A DNA stretch of 64,000 nt from DASWTL01 sp035575925 (GTDB taxonomy: Bacteria; Bacteroidota; Bacteroidia; Sphingobacteriales; Sphingobacteriaceae): contig DATLXK010000067.1 in the NCBI GenBank assembly GCA_035575925.1, positions 8,799 through 72,798 on the forward strand, read 5' to 3'. A program made the position numbers and the translations under genes. This document shows positions 1 to 8,163 of this stretch, in pieces (position 1 is the stretch's first letter; each line of letters opens with the position of its first letter). The notes under the pieces are model-generated. The model saw only the letters and a list, made by a program, of their open reading frames with translations, did not search any database and was not told the DNA's origin.

Positions 1-732
1 ATTGGTTGTCTTTTTATGAAGATGCGGCACTAATATCCCTGCCGAAGCGCCCAAAGCATAACCTAACAAGTTATCCGTTAAAAAGTGCTTACCTGCTTTC
101 AACCGGTAATAACCCACTACAGCGGGCACAACAGCGGCTGCGGCCCAGACGTACGGCTTTGCACGCGAATCCGGATTAAAATCACTGTAAACCTTTGCAG
201 CAAAAAACATGGCCGACGCGGTTGCTGCGGTATGTCCGGCATAAAATGAGCGTTGCGCATCATTATCGGTACGTTCATTAATAGGTACTGAAGTATTATA
301 TACCAATGGCCTGCTTCGTTCTATCCCCCCGGCAGCCAGGGTAAAAAGACCTCCGGTTATAGCCATGGTTTCTATATACAGTGCCATTACTTGGCCTGCT
401 TTTCTTCCTTCATTTTTATTTAAAAGCATGGCAACAGGTAAAGCAAAAGAAGCGTAGAAAGGGTAATAGCTAATTCGATCTGCACTTTCGGAATGGTAAC
501 CTGCGGAAAACCGGTCGATGGAATTGATATCTGATTTGGACAGAGCGGCTACCTCCGCCAAAGTAAGTTCATCTTTATTCCTTATCATGGTAAATCCCAG
601 CACATTAAGCCCGATACCTGCAGCTATTACTGGTCCGTCTACTTTTAAACTGGTTTTATAAGGCGAGTCGTTTTGTGCGAATGCTGTACCTGAAACTAAA
701 AACAAAAAAACTAAGATCTTTATACTATTCAT
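1..732 (-). CDS. PAP2-family phosphatase, exported (3' end outside window)
   Basis: The reading frame starts at an ATG at 732 and runs open to the window edge, so 244 residues are visible and the C-terminus is missing. A cleavable signal peptide is seen (MNSIKILVFLFLVSGTAFAQ). The acid-phosphatase/PAP2 signature follows: RSRPLVYN, then FYAGHTA, then YRLKAGKHFLTDNLLGY. These supply the Arg/Pro, His and His/Asp positions of the family. The usual Ser of the SGH motif is Ala here, a common tolerated change. It probably dephosphorylates lipid phosphates such as undecaprenyl-PP or phosphatidic acid at the envelope; the substrate cannot be told. It is divergent from the permease gene at 862. Confidence 0.85.
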   Translation of the reverse strand, partial: MNSIKILVFLFLVSGTAFAQNDSPYKTSLKVDGPVIAAGIGLNVLGFTMIRNKDELTLAEVAALSKSDINSIDRFSAGYHSESADRISYYPFYASFALPVAMLLNKNEGRKAGQVMALYIETMAITGGLFTLAAGGIERSRPLVYNTSVPINERTDNDAQRSFYAGHTAATASAMFFAAKVYSDFNPDSRAKPYVWAAAAVVPAVVGYYRLKAGKHFLTDNLLGYALGASAGILVPHLHKKTTN

Positions 733-861
733 AAAATGTGTTTTGTATTTCCTGAACAACGCTTGTTTTAAAAGGTTTTATCCTAACTTTAATTACAGGA
801 AACCTGCACAAACTTACCAACTGATTGTATATTGCAGGCTTAAGAATAAAATAATTAAACC

Positions 862-1998
862 ATGAGTGAATTACCGCTAACCGTTAAAAGGTCCATTGAG
901 TTATTAGGATTATTTCTTATCGGGGCGCTGATTGTGATCGGCCAAAATATTATTATGCCGGTGTTAATGGCTTTCTTCATCAGTATTATGCTTCTGCCGG
1001 TATATCGTTTTTTCAAAAAAAAGAAATTTCCAAATTCATTAGCCATTTTTCTATCCATATTGCTGGTAGCCATATTAGTGGCGGGTATTGTATGGTTTTT
1101 TTCCTCGCAGGTTGGAAATTTGGTATCTGATTTTCCCCAGATACAAAAAAACGTATCCCTTCATCTGTCTTCTTTAAGCAACTGGATAAATAAGGTGAGC
1201 GATTTCTCTACTCAGGAACAGCTAAAGTTTCTTAATAAGCAGAATGCCAAATTAATGAATACGGCTGCTTCTATGGCAAGCGGTGCCGCCCTGTCGTTAA
1301 CAGGGGCACTGGTTTTCATAGGTTTATTACCCATCTATATTTACCTGATGCTGTTTTACAAAAATCTGCTTATCCGGTTTATTTTTATGTGGTTTGAACA
1401 ACCTCAGCATAAAAAAGTGGAAGAAGTAATGCGCGAAAGTGAATCAATAATCAAAAGCTACCTCCTCGGACTGCTGATACAGATCGCGTATGTTACTATT
1501 TTATTAGGCGGAATTCTTATGATCATCGATATAAAACATGCACTATTAATCGGGGCTATTTTTGCCATTTTGAACCTGATACCTTATGTAGGGGCATTGA
1601 TAGGAAATGTTATAGGCGTGGCATTAACACTCACTTCATCACAGGAATTATGGCCTATTTTTACCGTGCTTGGCGTGATTGCCCTTGTTCAGTTTTTGGA
1701 TAATAATATTCTTATGCCGTATATAGTTGGATCAAAAATAAAAATCAATGCGCTCAGTGCCATATTAGGTGTATTTATAGGTGGCAGCCTTGCGGGAATT
1801 CCGGGCATGTTTCTTTCTCTACCCATGATTGCTGTTTTAAAGATCATTTTCGACCGGTCGGACATGTTCAGACACTGGGGCGTGTTGCTTGGTGATGATG
1901 TACCCCGCAGAAGTCCAATAAGTTTTCCTTACCTGAGGCGTAAAGATAAAAGTGTTACTGCGAGTATTAAAATGGAGAATGAGTTGACGAATAAATAG
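862..1998 (+). CDS. AI-2E family transporter (PerM-like permease)
   Basis: The 378-aa protein is very hydrophobic, with paired helices at the N-terminus, a soluble segment around residues 90-140, then a block of helices. The conserved region GALIGNVIGVALTL followed by FLDNNILMPYIVGSKI is diagnostic of the AI-2E/PF01594 family. Members export small molecules or ions; true autoinducer-2 export is shown for only a few, so the substrate is unknown. The 50-residue C-terminal tail is charged and cytoplasmic. The gene stands alone and is followed 9 bp later by the first palindromic repeat. Confidence 0.85.
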   Translation: MSELPLTVKRSIELLGLFLIGALIVIGQNIIMPVLMAFFISIMLLPVYRFFKKKKFPNSLAIFLSILLVAILVAGIVWFFSSQVGNLVSDFPQIQKNVSLHLSSLSNWINKVSDFSTQEQLKFLNKQNAKLMNTAASMASGAALSLTGALVFIGLLPIYIYLMLFYKNLLIRFIFMWFEQPQHKKVEEVMRESESIIKSYLLGLLIQIAYVTILLGGILMIIDIKHALLIGAIFAILNLIPYVGALIGNVIGVALTLTSSQELWPIFTVLGVIALVQFLDNNILMPYIVGSKIKINALSAILGVFIGGSLAGIPGMFLSLPMIAVLKIIFDRSDMFRHWGVLLGDDVPRRSPISFPYLRRKDKSVTASIKMENELTNK

Positions 1999-2007
1999 TT
2001 GGGAAGG

Positions 2008-2141
2008 CACGCCGTCATTTCGATCCGAAGCGCGGATTATGCGCAGGAGGAGAGAAATCTCAGACATAGCAGCACTGCCGTTCGTTAACCTTGTGCAATT
2101 AGGTCCGGGATTTCTCCTCGTTCCTCGTCGAAATGACGTGG
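2008..2141. repeat. Palindromic repeat PR, copy 1
   Basis: This is a 134-bp imperfect inverted repeat. The outer arms are CGTCATTTCGA (from 2013) and TCGAAATGACG (ending about 2138), an exact 11-bp match. Inner arms are GAGGAGAGAAATC and GATTTCTCCTC. The 5' arm carries an extra short hairpin around GCGCGGATTATGCGC. Two further copies lie at 2516 and 2676. The GIY-YIG gene's stop codon lies 2 bp beyond this copy. Repeats of this look are common between genes in Sphingobacteriales. Confidence 0.9.
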
Positions 2142-2142
2142 T

Positions 2143-2442
2143 TTACCAAGCTTTTATTTCCTCAAACAGATCCTTCCAATCAGGATTAATCGAATTAATG
2201 AGTGTTTCCTTCTTTTCTCTCCTCCATTTCTTAATTTCCTTTTCTCTGAGAATTGCCTCTTCGATACTGAAGAATACTTCATAATAAATACACAATTCAA
2301 GATTATAACGAGCTGTGAAGCTATTTTTATAGGTGTGATCTTTATGCTGATAAATGCGTGAATACAAATCGGCCGTAACCCCTACATACAGAGTTGTCTT
2401 CCTTTTATTTGTCATGATATATATACATCCTCCACGTTCCAT
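2143..2442 (-). CDS. GIY-YIG domain nuclease (UPF0213/YhbQ-like)
   Basis: A 99-aa single-domain protein. The N-terminal motif pair appears as CIYIMTN and LYVGVT, followed by DLYSRIYQHK (catalytic Arg) and YEVFFSIEEAILREKEIKKW (metal-binding Glu). The family cleaves DNA in structure- or sequence-specific ways; chromosomal single-domain forms are mostly uncharacterised. The gene fills the gap between palindromic repeat copies 1 and 2, with its stop codon 2 bp from copy 1. This arrangement suggests the nuclease and repeat belong together. Confidence 0.9.
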   Translation of the reverse strand: MERGGCIYIMTNKRKTTLYVGVTADLYSRIYQHKDHTYKNSFTARYNLELCIYYEVFFSIEEAILREKEIKKWRREKKETLINSINPDWKDLFEEIKAW

Positions 2443-2515
2443 AAGCTAAGATCAGGATTACTCCCACAAATATATCACTGTCATGTGACGTAGTTATTTT
2501 AAGTTACAACTCACA

Positions 2516-2650
2516 CACGCCGTCATTTCGATCCGAAGCGCGGATTATGCGCATGAGGAGAGAAATCTCAGACATAGCAGCATTGCCAATCGTTAAACTT
2601 GTGCAATTAAGTCCGGGATTTCTCCTCGTTCCTCGTCGAAATGACGTGGT
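2516..2650. repeat. Palindromic repeat PR, copy 2
   Basis: A 135-bp copy, nearly identical to copy 1 over its full length, including the outer CGTCATTTCGA/TCGAAATGACG arms. It is followed by about 20 bp that resemble the 3' tail of the GIY-YIG gene, as if an internally deleted nuclease copy once sat there. The short frames open through the repeat are not genes. Confidence 0.9.
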
Positions 2651-2675
2651 TTTACCAAGACTTTATTTACTTAAC

Positions 2676-2810
2676 CACGCCGTCATTTCGATCCAAAGCT
2701 TGAGCCATGCGCAGGAGGAGAGAAATCTCAGACATAGCAGCACTGCCAATCGTTAAACTTGTGCAATAAGTCCGGAATTTCTCCTCGTTCCTCGTCGAAA
2801 TGATGTGGTG
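2676..2810. repeat. Palindromic repeat PR, copy 3
   Basis: This third copy is slightly diverged: the downstream outer arm reads TCGAAATGATG, one mismatch from the perfect arm. It abuts the stop codon of the DUF2400 gene at 2811. Copies 2 and 3 are in the same orientation 25 bp apart, so the 2443-2810 gap is almost entirely repeat DNA. Confidence 0.88.
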
Positions 2811-3671
2811 TTACCACCCCTCCTCAATCCCTAATCCGAATAACGCAAAATCATATTTTACAGGATCTGCCGGATCAAACTCCCGGAGACGTTCAGTAAG
2901 TTCTGTAGCGGTTTTCCAGTTTACCTGTGTGCGTGTAATCAAACCAAGTTTTCGTGCTACACGGTCTACATGAACATCTGTAGGACAAATAAGATCAGCT
3001 GGTTGAAGTGATTTCCAGATCCCAAAATCGACGCCCTTACTATCACAGCGCACCATCCAGCGAAGAAACATGTTAAGCCGTTTGCATCCAGACTTTTGAG
3101 CCGGCGACGACACGTGCTTAATGGTGCGGCGTGGAAAATCAGGCAGGGAAAAGAAATACGAGCGAAAATAATTAAGCGCAATTTCCACTTTCAGACGATG
3201 ACTGTCACCCTGAGCACCCGCCTTAATGACAAAGTCGGGCAGGAAGTTGAAGGGCTTGCTGCTTTTTAAGGAATCCGCCACAAAAGCAGTTTCCAGCGTA
3301 TCACTCTTACGATAATGCTGCCTGAAGAACTCCAAAAAGTATAAGGTATCGGTATCATTAAAGGTGCGATGCTTAAACCCAAGAAAACGTTTCAGATCAC
3401 CATCCTGATGATTAATTATAAAATCATAAGGAGCCCCATCCATTAACCTGATCAGTTCTCGGCATTTGTTGATAATTGTTTTACGCTGTCCCCATGCCAG
3501 CATCGCCGCCCAAAAACCCATGATCTCGATATCCTGCTTTTTTGTAAACTGGTGCGGAATCACGATCGGATCGTTCTCAATAAACCGGGGATTATTATAC
3601 TGGTCGGATTTAAGATCGAGGAAGTGTTTTAGATCTTCATATTGAGTATGCGGTATTAAGTTTGCTGGCAT
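2811..3671 (-). CDS. TIGR02757 / DUF2400 family protein
   Basis: The 286-aa protein matches the Bacteroidota family TIGR02757. Seen: the N-terminal DLKHFLDLKSDQYNNPRFI block, the central GFWAAMLAWGQRKTIINKC block, and a C-terminal segment with RLNMFLRWMVR, ICPTDVHVDR and RKLGL. The C-terminal part resembles helix-hairpin-helix DNA glycosylases, so a nucleic-acid role is plausible but unproven. The last residues (EEGW) lie directly against palindromic repeat copy 3, which probably supplied the terminator region. Confidence 0.85.
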   Translation of the reverse strand: MPANLIPHTQYEDLKHFLDLKSDQYNNPRFIENDPIVIPHQFTKKQDIEIMGFWAAMLAWGQRKTIINKCRELIRLMDGAPYDFIINHQDGDLKRFLGFKHRTFNDTDTLYFLEFFRQHYRKSDTLETAFVADSLKSSKPFNFLPDFVIKAGAQGDSHRLKVEIALNYFRSYFFSLPDFPRRTIKHVSSPAQKSGCKRLNMFLRWMVRCDSKGVDFGIWKSLQPADLICPTDVHVDRVARKLGLITRTQVNWKTATELTERLREFDPADPVKYDFALFGLGIEEGW

Positions 3672-3790
3672 GTTAGAGATATTACTTTATTCGCATTTCC
3701 TTTTCCCTCATATGGCACGGCATAGTAATCCGGGGGAGCATTTCACTTCGCTCAAATATGACAGTACTTTTTAACCTCTACGGTAATATT

Positions 3791-3832
3791 AATTACTCCG
3801 TACTCAATACTAACTACTCGGTACTAAATACT
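3791..3832. repeat. Two tandem ~21-bp units before the Cys/Met lyase stop
   Basis: The stretch holds two imperfect tandem copies of a TACTCnGTACTnAATACTA unit. Such short degenerate repeats are frequent between genes in this group. No function is evident. Confidence 0.5.
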
Positions 3833-4988
3833 ATTTCAATGCCTGCTCCAGGTCCTCTAACAGGTCTTCAATATCTTCTACTCCTACACTTAAGCGAAGC
3901 AAACTATCGGTAACTCCTACCTTTTCGCGTTCTTCCCTTGGTATGGAAGCATGGGTCATGGTAGCGGGGTGATTAATCAATGATTCTACCCCGCCCAGCG
4001 ATTCGGCAAGTGCAAATACTTTAAATGATGAAGCCGCCTTAAACGTCTCTTCCACTCCCGCACCTTTAATTGTAAAGGAGATCATTCCGCCAAAATCACG
4101 CATTTGTTTTTTTGCTACTTCATGGTTTGGATGATCGGGAAAGCCCGGCCAGTACAGCTTATCTACTTTAGGATGATTTTTTAAGAATTCGGCAACCTTC
4201 CGCCCATTTTCGCAGTGTGCTTTCATTCGCAGGTGCAGGGTTTTAATTCCGCGAAGCACCAGGAAGCTGTCCATAGGACCCGGTGTGGCACCGCAAGAAT
4301 TATAAATGAACCATAAGCGCTTGTACAGGTCATCATCATTAACCATCAGCGCACCCATCACCACATCCGAATGGCCGCCAAGATATTTAGTTACCGAATG
4401 CATCACAATATCAGCACCCAGATCCATGGGGTTTTGCAGATAGGGTGAGGCAAATGTGTTATCAACTGCAAGCAGCACTTTATTGGCCTGCGCAACCTGC
4501 TGTACAGCAGAAATATCCACGATCTGCATAGTTGGATTGGTTGGCGTTTCGATCCAGATCAGCTTTGTTTTTTCATTAATATACCTGCTGACATTAGCTG
4601 CATCATACAGATCAATAAAATGAAATTTAATACCATAATTGGCAAATATCTTAGTAAACATGCGATAGGATCCGCCATACAGATCATTCCCGGTAATTAC
4701 TTCATCTCCCGGCGACAATAATTTCATCACAGCATCCGTAGCACCCATTCCGCTTGAAAATGCAAGGCCATACTTCGCGTTCTCGAGGGCAGCCAGGCAA
4801 TTTTCCAGGGCTTTCCGGGTTGGATTTGTCCCCCGGGAATATTCATACCCTTTATGTTCTCCGGGAGATTTTTGCCAGTATGTGGAAGTTTGATATATGG
4901 GGGTCATTACTGCTCCGGTTACAGGGTCTGGTTCCTGACCGGCATGTATTGCTTTGGTTCCGAATTTCATATTGTATGTTTTTATCAA
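3831..4988 (-). CDS. Cys/Met metabolism PLP enzyme (cystathionine gamma-synthase/lyase type)
   Basis: The 385-aa fold-type I enzyme carries TKAIHAGQEPDP at the N-terminus, YEYSRGTNPTR, FSSGMGATDA and the PLP-lysine motif SVTKYLGGHSDVVMG. Length and motifs fit cystathionine gamma-synthase, beta-lyase or gamma-lyase; these cannot be told apart by eye. The internal Met at residue 7 (MKFGTKAIHAG) is the likelier start, giving 379 aa. The gene is divergent from egtB with only 99 bp between them, so a shared control region is possible. A C-S lyase acting on the ergothioneine sulfoxide intermediate is an alternative role suggested by the neighbourhood. Confidence 0.88.
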   Translation of the reverse strand: MIKTYNMKFGTKAIHAGQEPDPVTGAVMTPIYQTSTYWQKSPGEHKGYEYSRGTNPTRKALENCLAALENAKYGLAFSSGMGATDAVMKLLSPGDEVITGNDLYGGSYRMFTKIFANYGIKFHFIDLYDAANVSRYINEKTKLIWIETPTNPTMQIVDISAVQQVAQANKVLLAVDNTFASPYLQNPMDLGADIVMHSVTKYLGGHSDVVMGALMVNDDDLYKRLWFIYNSCGATPGPMDSFLVLRGIKTLHLRMKAHCENGRKVAEFLKNHPKVDKLYWPGFPDHPNHEVAKKQMRDFGGMISFTIKGAGVEETFKAASSFKVFALAESLGGVESLINHPATMTHASIPREEREKVGVTDSLLRLSVGVEDIEDLLEDLEQALK

Positions 4989-5087
4989 AATTATAAATCT
5001 CTTTAATCTTTCTTTAATGGAATAGGTCAGTTAGTTGTAAAAACAATCCAAACGTATTTCGGGTTTAATAAGCGCTTAACCGTATAC

Positions 5088-6230
5088 ATGCTATTAAACT
5101 CGTATCAACAGGTTCGGAACCGAAGTGTTCAAATTTGTTCCCCGCTTAAAACAGAAGACTATGTGGTACAGCCTGTTGCAGATGTAAGCCCTCCTAAATG
5201 GCATTTGGGACATACGACCTGGTTCTTTGAAACTTTCTTTCTTAAACCCTACATTAAAGGATATAAGGAATTTGATCCCGACTATAATTATGTTTTTAAC
5301 AGTTATTATGAAACCCTGGGCACACGGGTTATCCGTACAGATCGTGGAAATTTAAGCAGGCCGGCTGTTGAAGATGTTTATCGTTACCGGGAATATGTGG
5401 ACAAGGCTATGGAAGCAGCGCTAAATCATGAGCTTACGATTGAACAATCTGAGTTACTGGTAATGGGACTGAACCATGAACAACAGCACCAGGAATTACT
5501 GTATACTGATATTAAATATATTCTTGGACACAATCCGCTGTTTCCGGCATACTCAGAAATAAAACATGACGAACCGGATAATACTTCCTCCCAATTCATT
5601 ACTATCCCGTCAGGCAATTATCAAATTGGTTTTCACGGACAAGGTTTTTGCTTTGATAATGAGCTAAATGCGCATACGGTATATCTGAATGAATTTGAAA
5701 TAAGAAAAGGGCTGGTGACCAACGCAGAATATATGGAATTTATTAGCGAAGGGGGATATACTAATTTTCGTTATTGGCATTCGGAAGCGTGGGACTGGGT
5801 TAAGACAAACCATGTGCAGGCACCCTTATACTGGCATTTGATAGACGGGCAGTGGCATAATTATACGTTTAACGGTCTTCAGCCTGTAAACCCCGATCTT
5901 GCGTTATGTCACATCAGTTACTATGAAGCCTGCGCGTTTGCAGAATGGACGGGGATGCGCTTACCAACCGAGTTTGAATGGGAAATTGCCTCAGAGCAAT
6001 TAAACTGGGGAACCCGCTGGGAATGGACCAACAGTGCATACCTGGCCTACCCGGGTTATAAAAAGGCTGAAGGTGCGCTCGGAGAATATAACGGTAAATT
6101 CATGGTGAACCAGATGGTGCTGCGGGGTGCCTCATCGGTAACCTCCCCCGGTCATAGCAGGAAAACATACCGCAATTTTTTTCACCCCTATTTACGCTGG
6201 CAGTTTACAGGTATCAGGCTTGTAAAATAA
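5088..6230 (+). CDS. egtB: Ergothioneine biosynthesis protein EgtB (sulfoxide synthase)
   Basis: A 380-aa non-heme iron enzyme that joins trimethylhistidine (hercynine) to a thiol with O2. The DinB-like N-terminal domain shows the three-His iron site: WHLGHTTWFFE (His42) and NHEQQHQE (His130 and His134). The C-terminal formylglycine-generating-enzyme-like domain runs from about residue 170 (QFITIPSGNYQIG) to the terminal WQFTGIRL. It is somewhat shorter than mycobacterial EgtB. Whether the thiol donor is cysteine or gamma-glutamylcysteine is not visible, but no egtA or egtC is nearby. It is followed 1 bp later by egtD. Confidence 0.9.
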   Translation: MLLNSYQQVRNRSVQICSPLKTEDYVVQPVADVSPPKWHLGHTTWFFETFFLKPYIKGYKEFDPDYNYVFNSYYETLGTRVIRTDRGNLSRPAVEDVYRYREYVDKAMEAALNHELTIEQSELLVMGLNHEQQHQELLYTDIKYILGHNPLFPAYSEIKHDEPDNTSSQFITIPSGNYQIGFHGQGFCFDNELNAHTVYLNEFEIRKGLVTNAEYMEFISEGGYTNFRYWHSEAWDWVKTNHVQAPLYWHLIDGQWHNYTFNGLQPVNPDLALCHISYYEACAFAEWTGMRLPTEFEWEIASEQLNWGTRWEWTNSAYLAYPGYKKAEGALGEYNGKFMVNQMVLRGASSVTSPGHSRKTYRNFFHPYLRWQFTGIRLVK

Positions 6231-6231
6231 T

Positions 6232-7173
6232 ATGATGAACAACTTTTTAAACGACGTGCTGGAGGGACTATCTTCAGAACCTAAAAAACTGCAATCCAAG
6301 TATTTATATGATGAGCAGGGAGGTATCCTCTTCCAGAAGATCATGCATTCAGAAGAGTATTACTTAACTGACTGTGAGCTGGAAATATTTAAAACCCGAT
6401 GTTTGGAGATCAGAGATATAGTCAGCGGGTTTAAAGACGGTTTTGACCTTATTGAGCTTGGTGCAGGCGATGCATTCAAATCTTCCTGGCTGATAAAATG
6501 CTTTCTGGACAATAACCTGGATATTACTTATTACCCGATAGATATATCAGATCATGTAATTGAGTTGCTTGAAAATAAATTACCATCGAAATTTCCGGAA
6601 CTAAAGCTCACCGGATTGAACGGAGAATATTTCCAGATGCTGGAACATGCTACGCAGCTTTCTGACCGGCCGAAATTAGTGTTACTTCTAGGCGCAAACA
6701 TCGGGAACATGACACCCGATGAAGCACAGAATTTCTGTACAGCGTTATGCAGTCACATGAAAAAAGGTGACCTGGTGTTGATCGGGTTTGACCTGATAAA
6801 AAACCCGTGGATTATTTTTAATGCTTATAATGATAGAAGAGGAATAACGAAAGAATTTAACCTGAATTTGCTTACCCGAATAAACAGGGAGCTGAATGCT
6901 ACCTTCGATACAGAGCAATTTGAGCATTTTGAAAATTACGATCCTGAAACTGGAGCATGTAAAAGCTACCTCATCAGCCTGCAGCAGCAGTCGGTAACTA
7001 TTAATGGACATACGCTGCTATTTGCCGAGAATGAATGCATTTATATGGAAACTTCCCATAAATATTCCATAAAAGAGATTAATAGCTTAGCTGAAAAAAC
7101 GGGTTTCAAACCAGTTATCTCTCTTTACGATTCTAAAAAGTGGTTTACTGATGTGATATGGGAACGTGTATAA
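6232..7173 (+). CDS. egtD: L-histidine N(alpha)-methyltransferase EgtD
   Basis: The 313-aa SAM-dependent methyltransferase makes hercynine from histidine, the substrate of EgtB. Seen: KYLYDEQGGILFQKI at the N-terminus, the SAM-binding loop LIELGAGDAFKS, YPIDISDHVIE, LLLGANIGNMTP, and FAENECIYMETSHKYS near the C-terminus. All are hallmarks of the DUF2260/EgtD family. It starts 1 bp after the egtB stop, so the two genes are translationally coupled. Two ATGs in tandem (6232 and 6235) could each start it. Its 3' end overlaps the convergent PAP2_C gene by 29 bp. Confidence 0.92.
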   Translation: MMNNFLNDVLEGLSSEPKKLQSKYLYDEQGGILFQKIMHSEEYYLTDCELEIFKTRCLEIRDIVSGFKDGFDLIELGAGDAFKSSWLIKCFLDNNLDITYYPIDISDHVIELLENKLPSKFPELKLTGLNGEYFQMLEHATQLSDRPKLVLLLGANIGNMTPDEAQNFCTALCSHMKKGDLVLIGFDLIKNPWIIFNAYNDRRGITKEFNLNLLTRINRELNATFDTEQFEHFENYDPETGACKSYLISLQQQSVTINGHTLLFAENECIYMETSHKYSIKEINSLAEKTGFKPVISLYDSKKWFTDVIWERV

Positions 7174-7825
7174 ATCTTTTTTCCAGACCAGCAACCTTCT
7201 GGGAAGCTATAAAACAGATATAAGCAAATACCGGTGCACTAATTACATCAACAGTATAATGCACATGCTGAACCAGAACCAAAACCCCCATTAAAACAGT
7301 TGCAAACACGGCGTATAACTTGTCTTGTTTCTTTTGAAGGCATAAAAAGCAAAGAAACTGTGTAGCAGTGTGGCCTGAAAAGAAAAGGTCTTTGGTTACA
7401 TAACTATCTCCGTAGAAAATATTGCTTATGGGGTCTGTAATAGGAATAAGATCGTGCGGGGGATCAAAATGAATTAAAGATATAGAAACAAACCGGGCCA
7501 GATTTAGAATGATAAAGCCATAAAGAAAAGTTATAAATACTGAAGGGTTCTGTATCGATCTGAGAATCATTAATATAGCAATGAACCACGTAACTATAAA
7601 AATAGGCATAGACATATCATAAGCAGGTAAATACTGCAAGACTATATCATTGTTCATAAACCCGTTTCTCTTTTGAATATACTGATAGAATATAGGAAAT
7701 ATTGATAAGAGGGTAATAAAGCAGGACAAGCCAAATAAAAGTTTTTGCTTAAACCACGGCTCTACCCACGCCTGCCCCCAACGCTGCACTAAAAGCACAC
7801 GTTCTCTTTTAATTTTATAAACCAT
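7145..7825 (-). CDS. PAP2_C / sphingomyelin-synthase-like membrane protein
   Basis: The 226-aa protein has about six transmembrane segments. The catalytic triad motifs of sphingomyelin-synthase-type PAP2_C proteins are visible: FFSGHTAT and HYTVDVISAPVFAY, giving His, His and Asp. Related bacterial proteins are phosphatases or head-group transferases on lipids. Sphingobacteriales make sphingolipids, so a role in ceramide phospholipid head groups is plausible but not shown. Its last 29 bp overlap the egtD end on the other strand. Confidence 0.78.
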   Translation of the reverse strand: MVYKIKRERVLLVQRWGQAWVEPWFKQKLLFGLSCFITLLSIFPIFYQYIQKRNGFMNNDIVLQYLPAYDMSMPIFIVTWFIAILMILRSIQNPSVFITFLYGFIILNLARFVSISLIHFDPPHDLIPITDPISNIFYGDSYVTKDLFFSGHTATQFLCFLCLQKKQDKLYAVFATVLMGVLVLVQHVHYTVDVISAPVFAYICFIASQKVAGLEKRFIHVPISHQ

Positions 7826-7945
7826 AAAGTTTTAACTCATCAGAAATTGCAGGAACAAAGATACAATTTCTGTTAACTAAATGTTACCCCAGCATTAACT
7901 TTAATGAACAAGCCGGCTTTACAATGTGCAGGATAAGGAGGTTGT

Positions 7946-8116
7946 ATTCCTGAAGAGTTCAAAGATAAATATTCAAATATAGATTGGCATCGAATTCGTG
8001 GTTTTCGGAACCGCATTGTACATGCCTATTTCGGAATAGATTATGCAATAGTATAGCAGATTAAAAAAACCTTTCTTACCGATATGATTGCCAGACTTCA
8101 GGAAATTAATGAATAA
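7946..8116 (+). pseudogene. HepT/DUF86 toxin remnant (MNT-HepT system)
   Basis: Translation of 7946-8116 gives a recognisable C-terminal part of a HepT-like protein. It includes IDWHRIRGFRNRIVHAYF, which holds the RxxxxHxY active motif, and ends ARLQEINE before a TAA. An in-frame TAG at 8054 stands where relatives usually have Trp (IVWQI), a single-base TGG to TAG change. The N-terminal half and any MNT nucleotidyltransferase partner are missing. The rest of the 7826-8163 gap shows nothing else. Confidence 0.75.
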
Positions 8117-8163
8117 GCGCTAATCATTTTGCACAGTAGTGTTATCTTCCAGGATGAAAACGC

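Noticed and set aside
2039..2756. Open frames through the palindromic repeats (2039-2284, 2547-2756)
   Set aside because: They are the repeat sequence read as protein; both start with the same RRREISDIAALP and have no family match.
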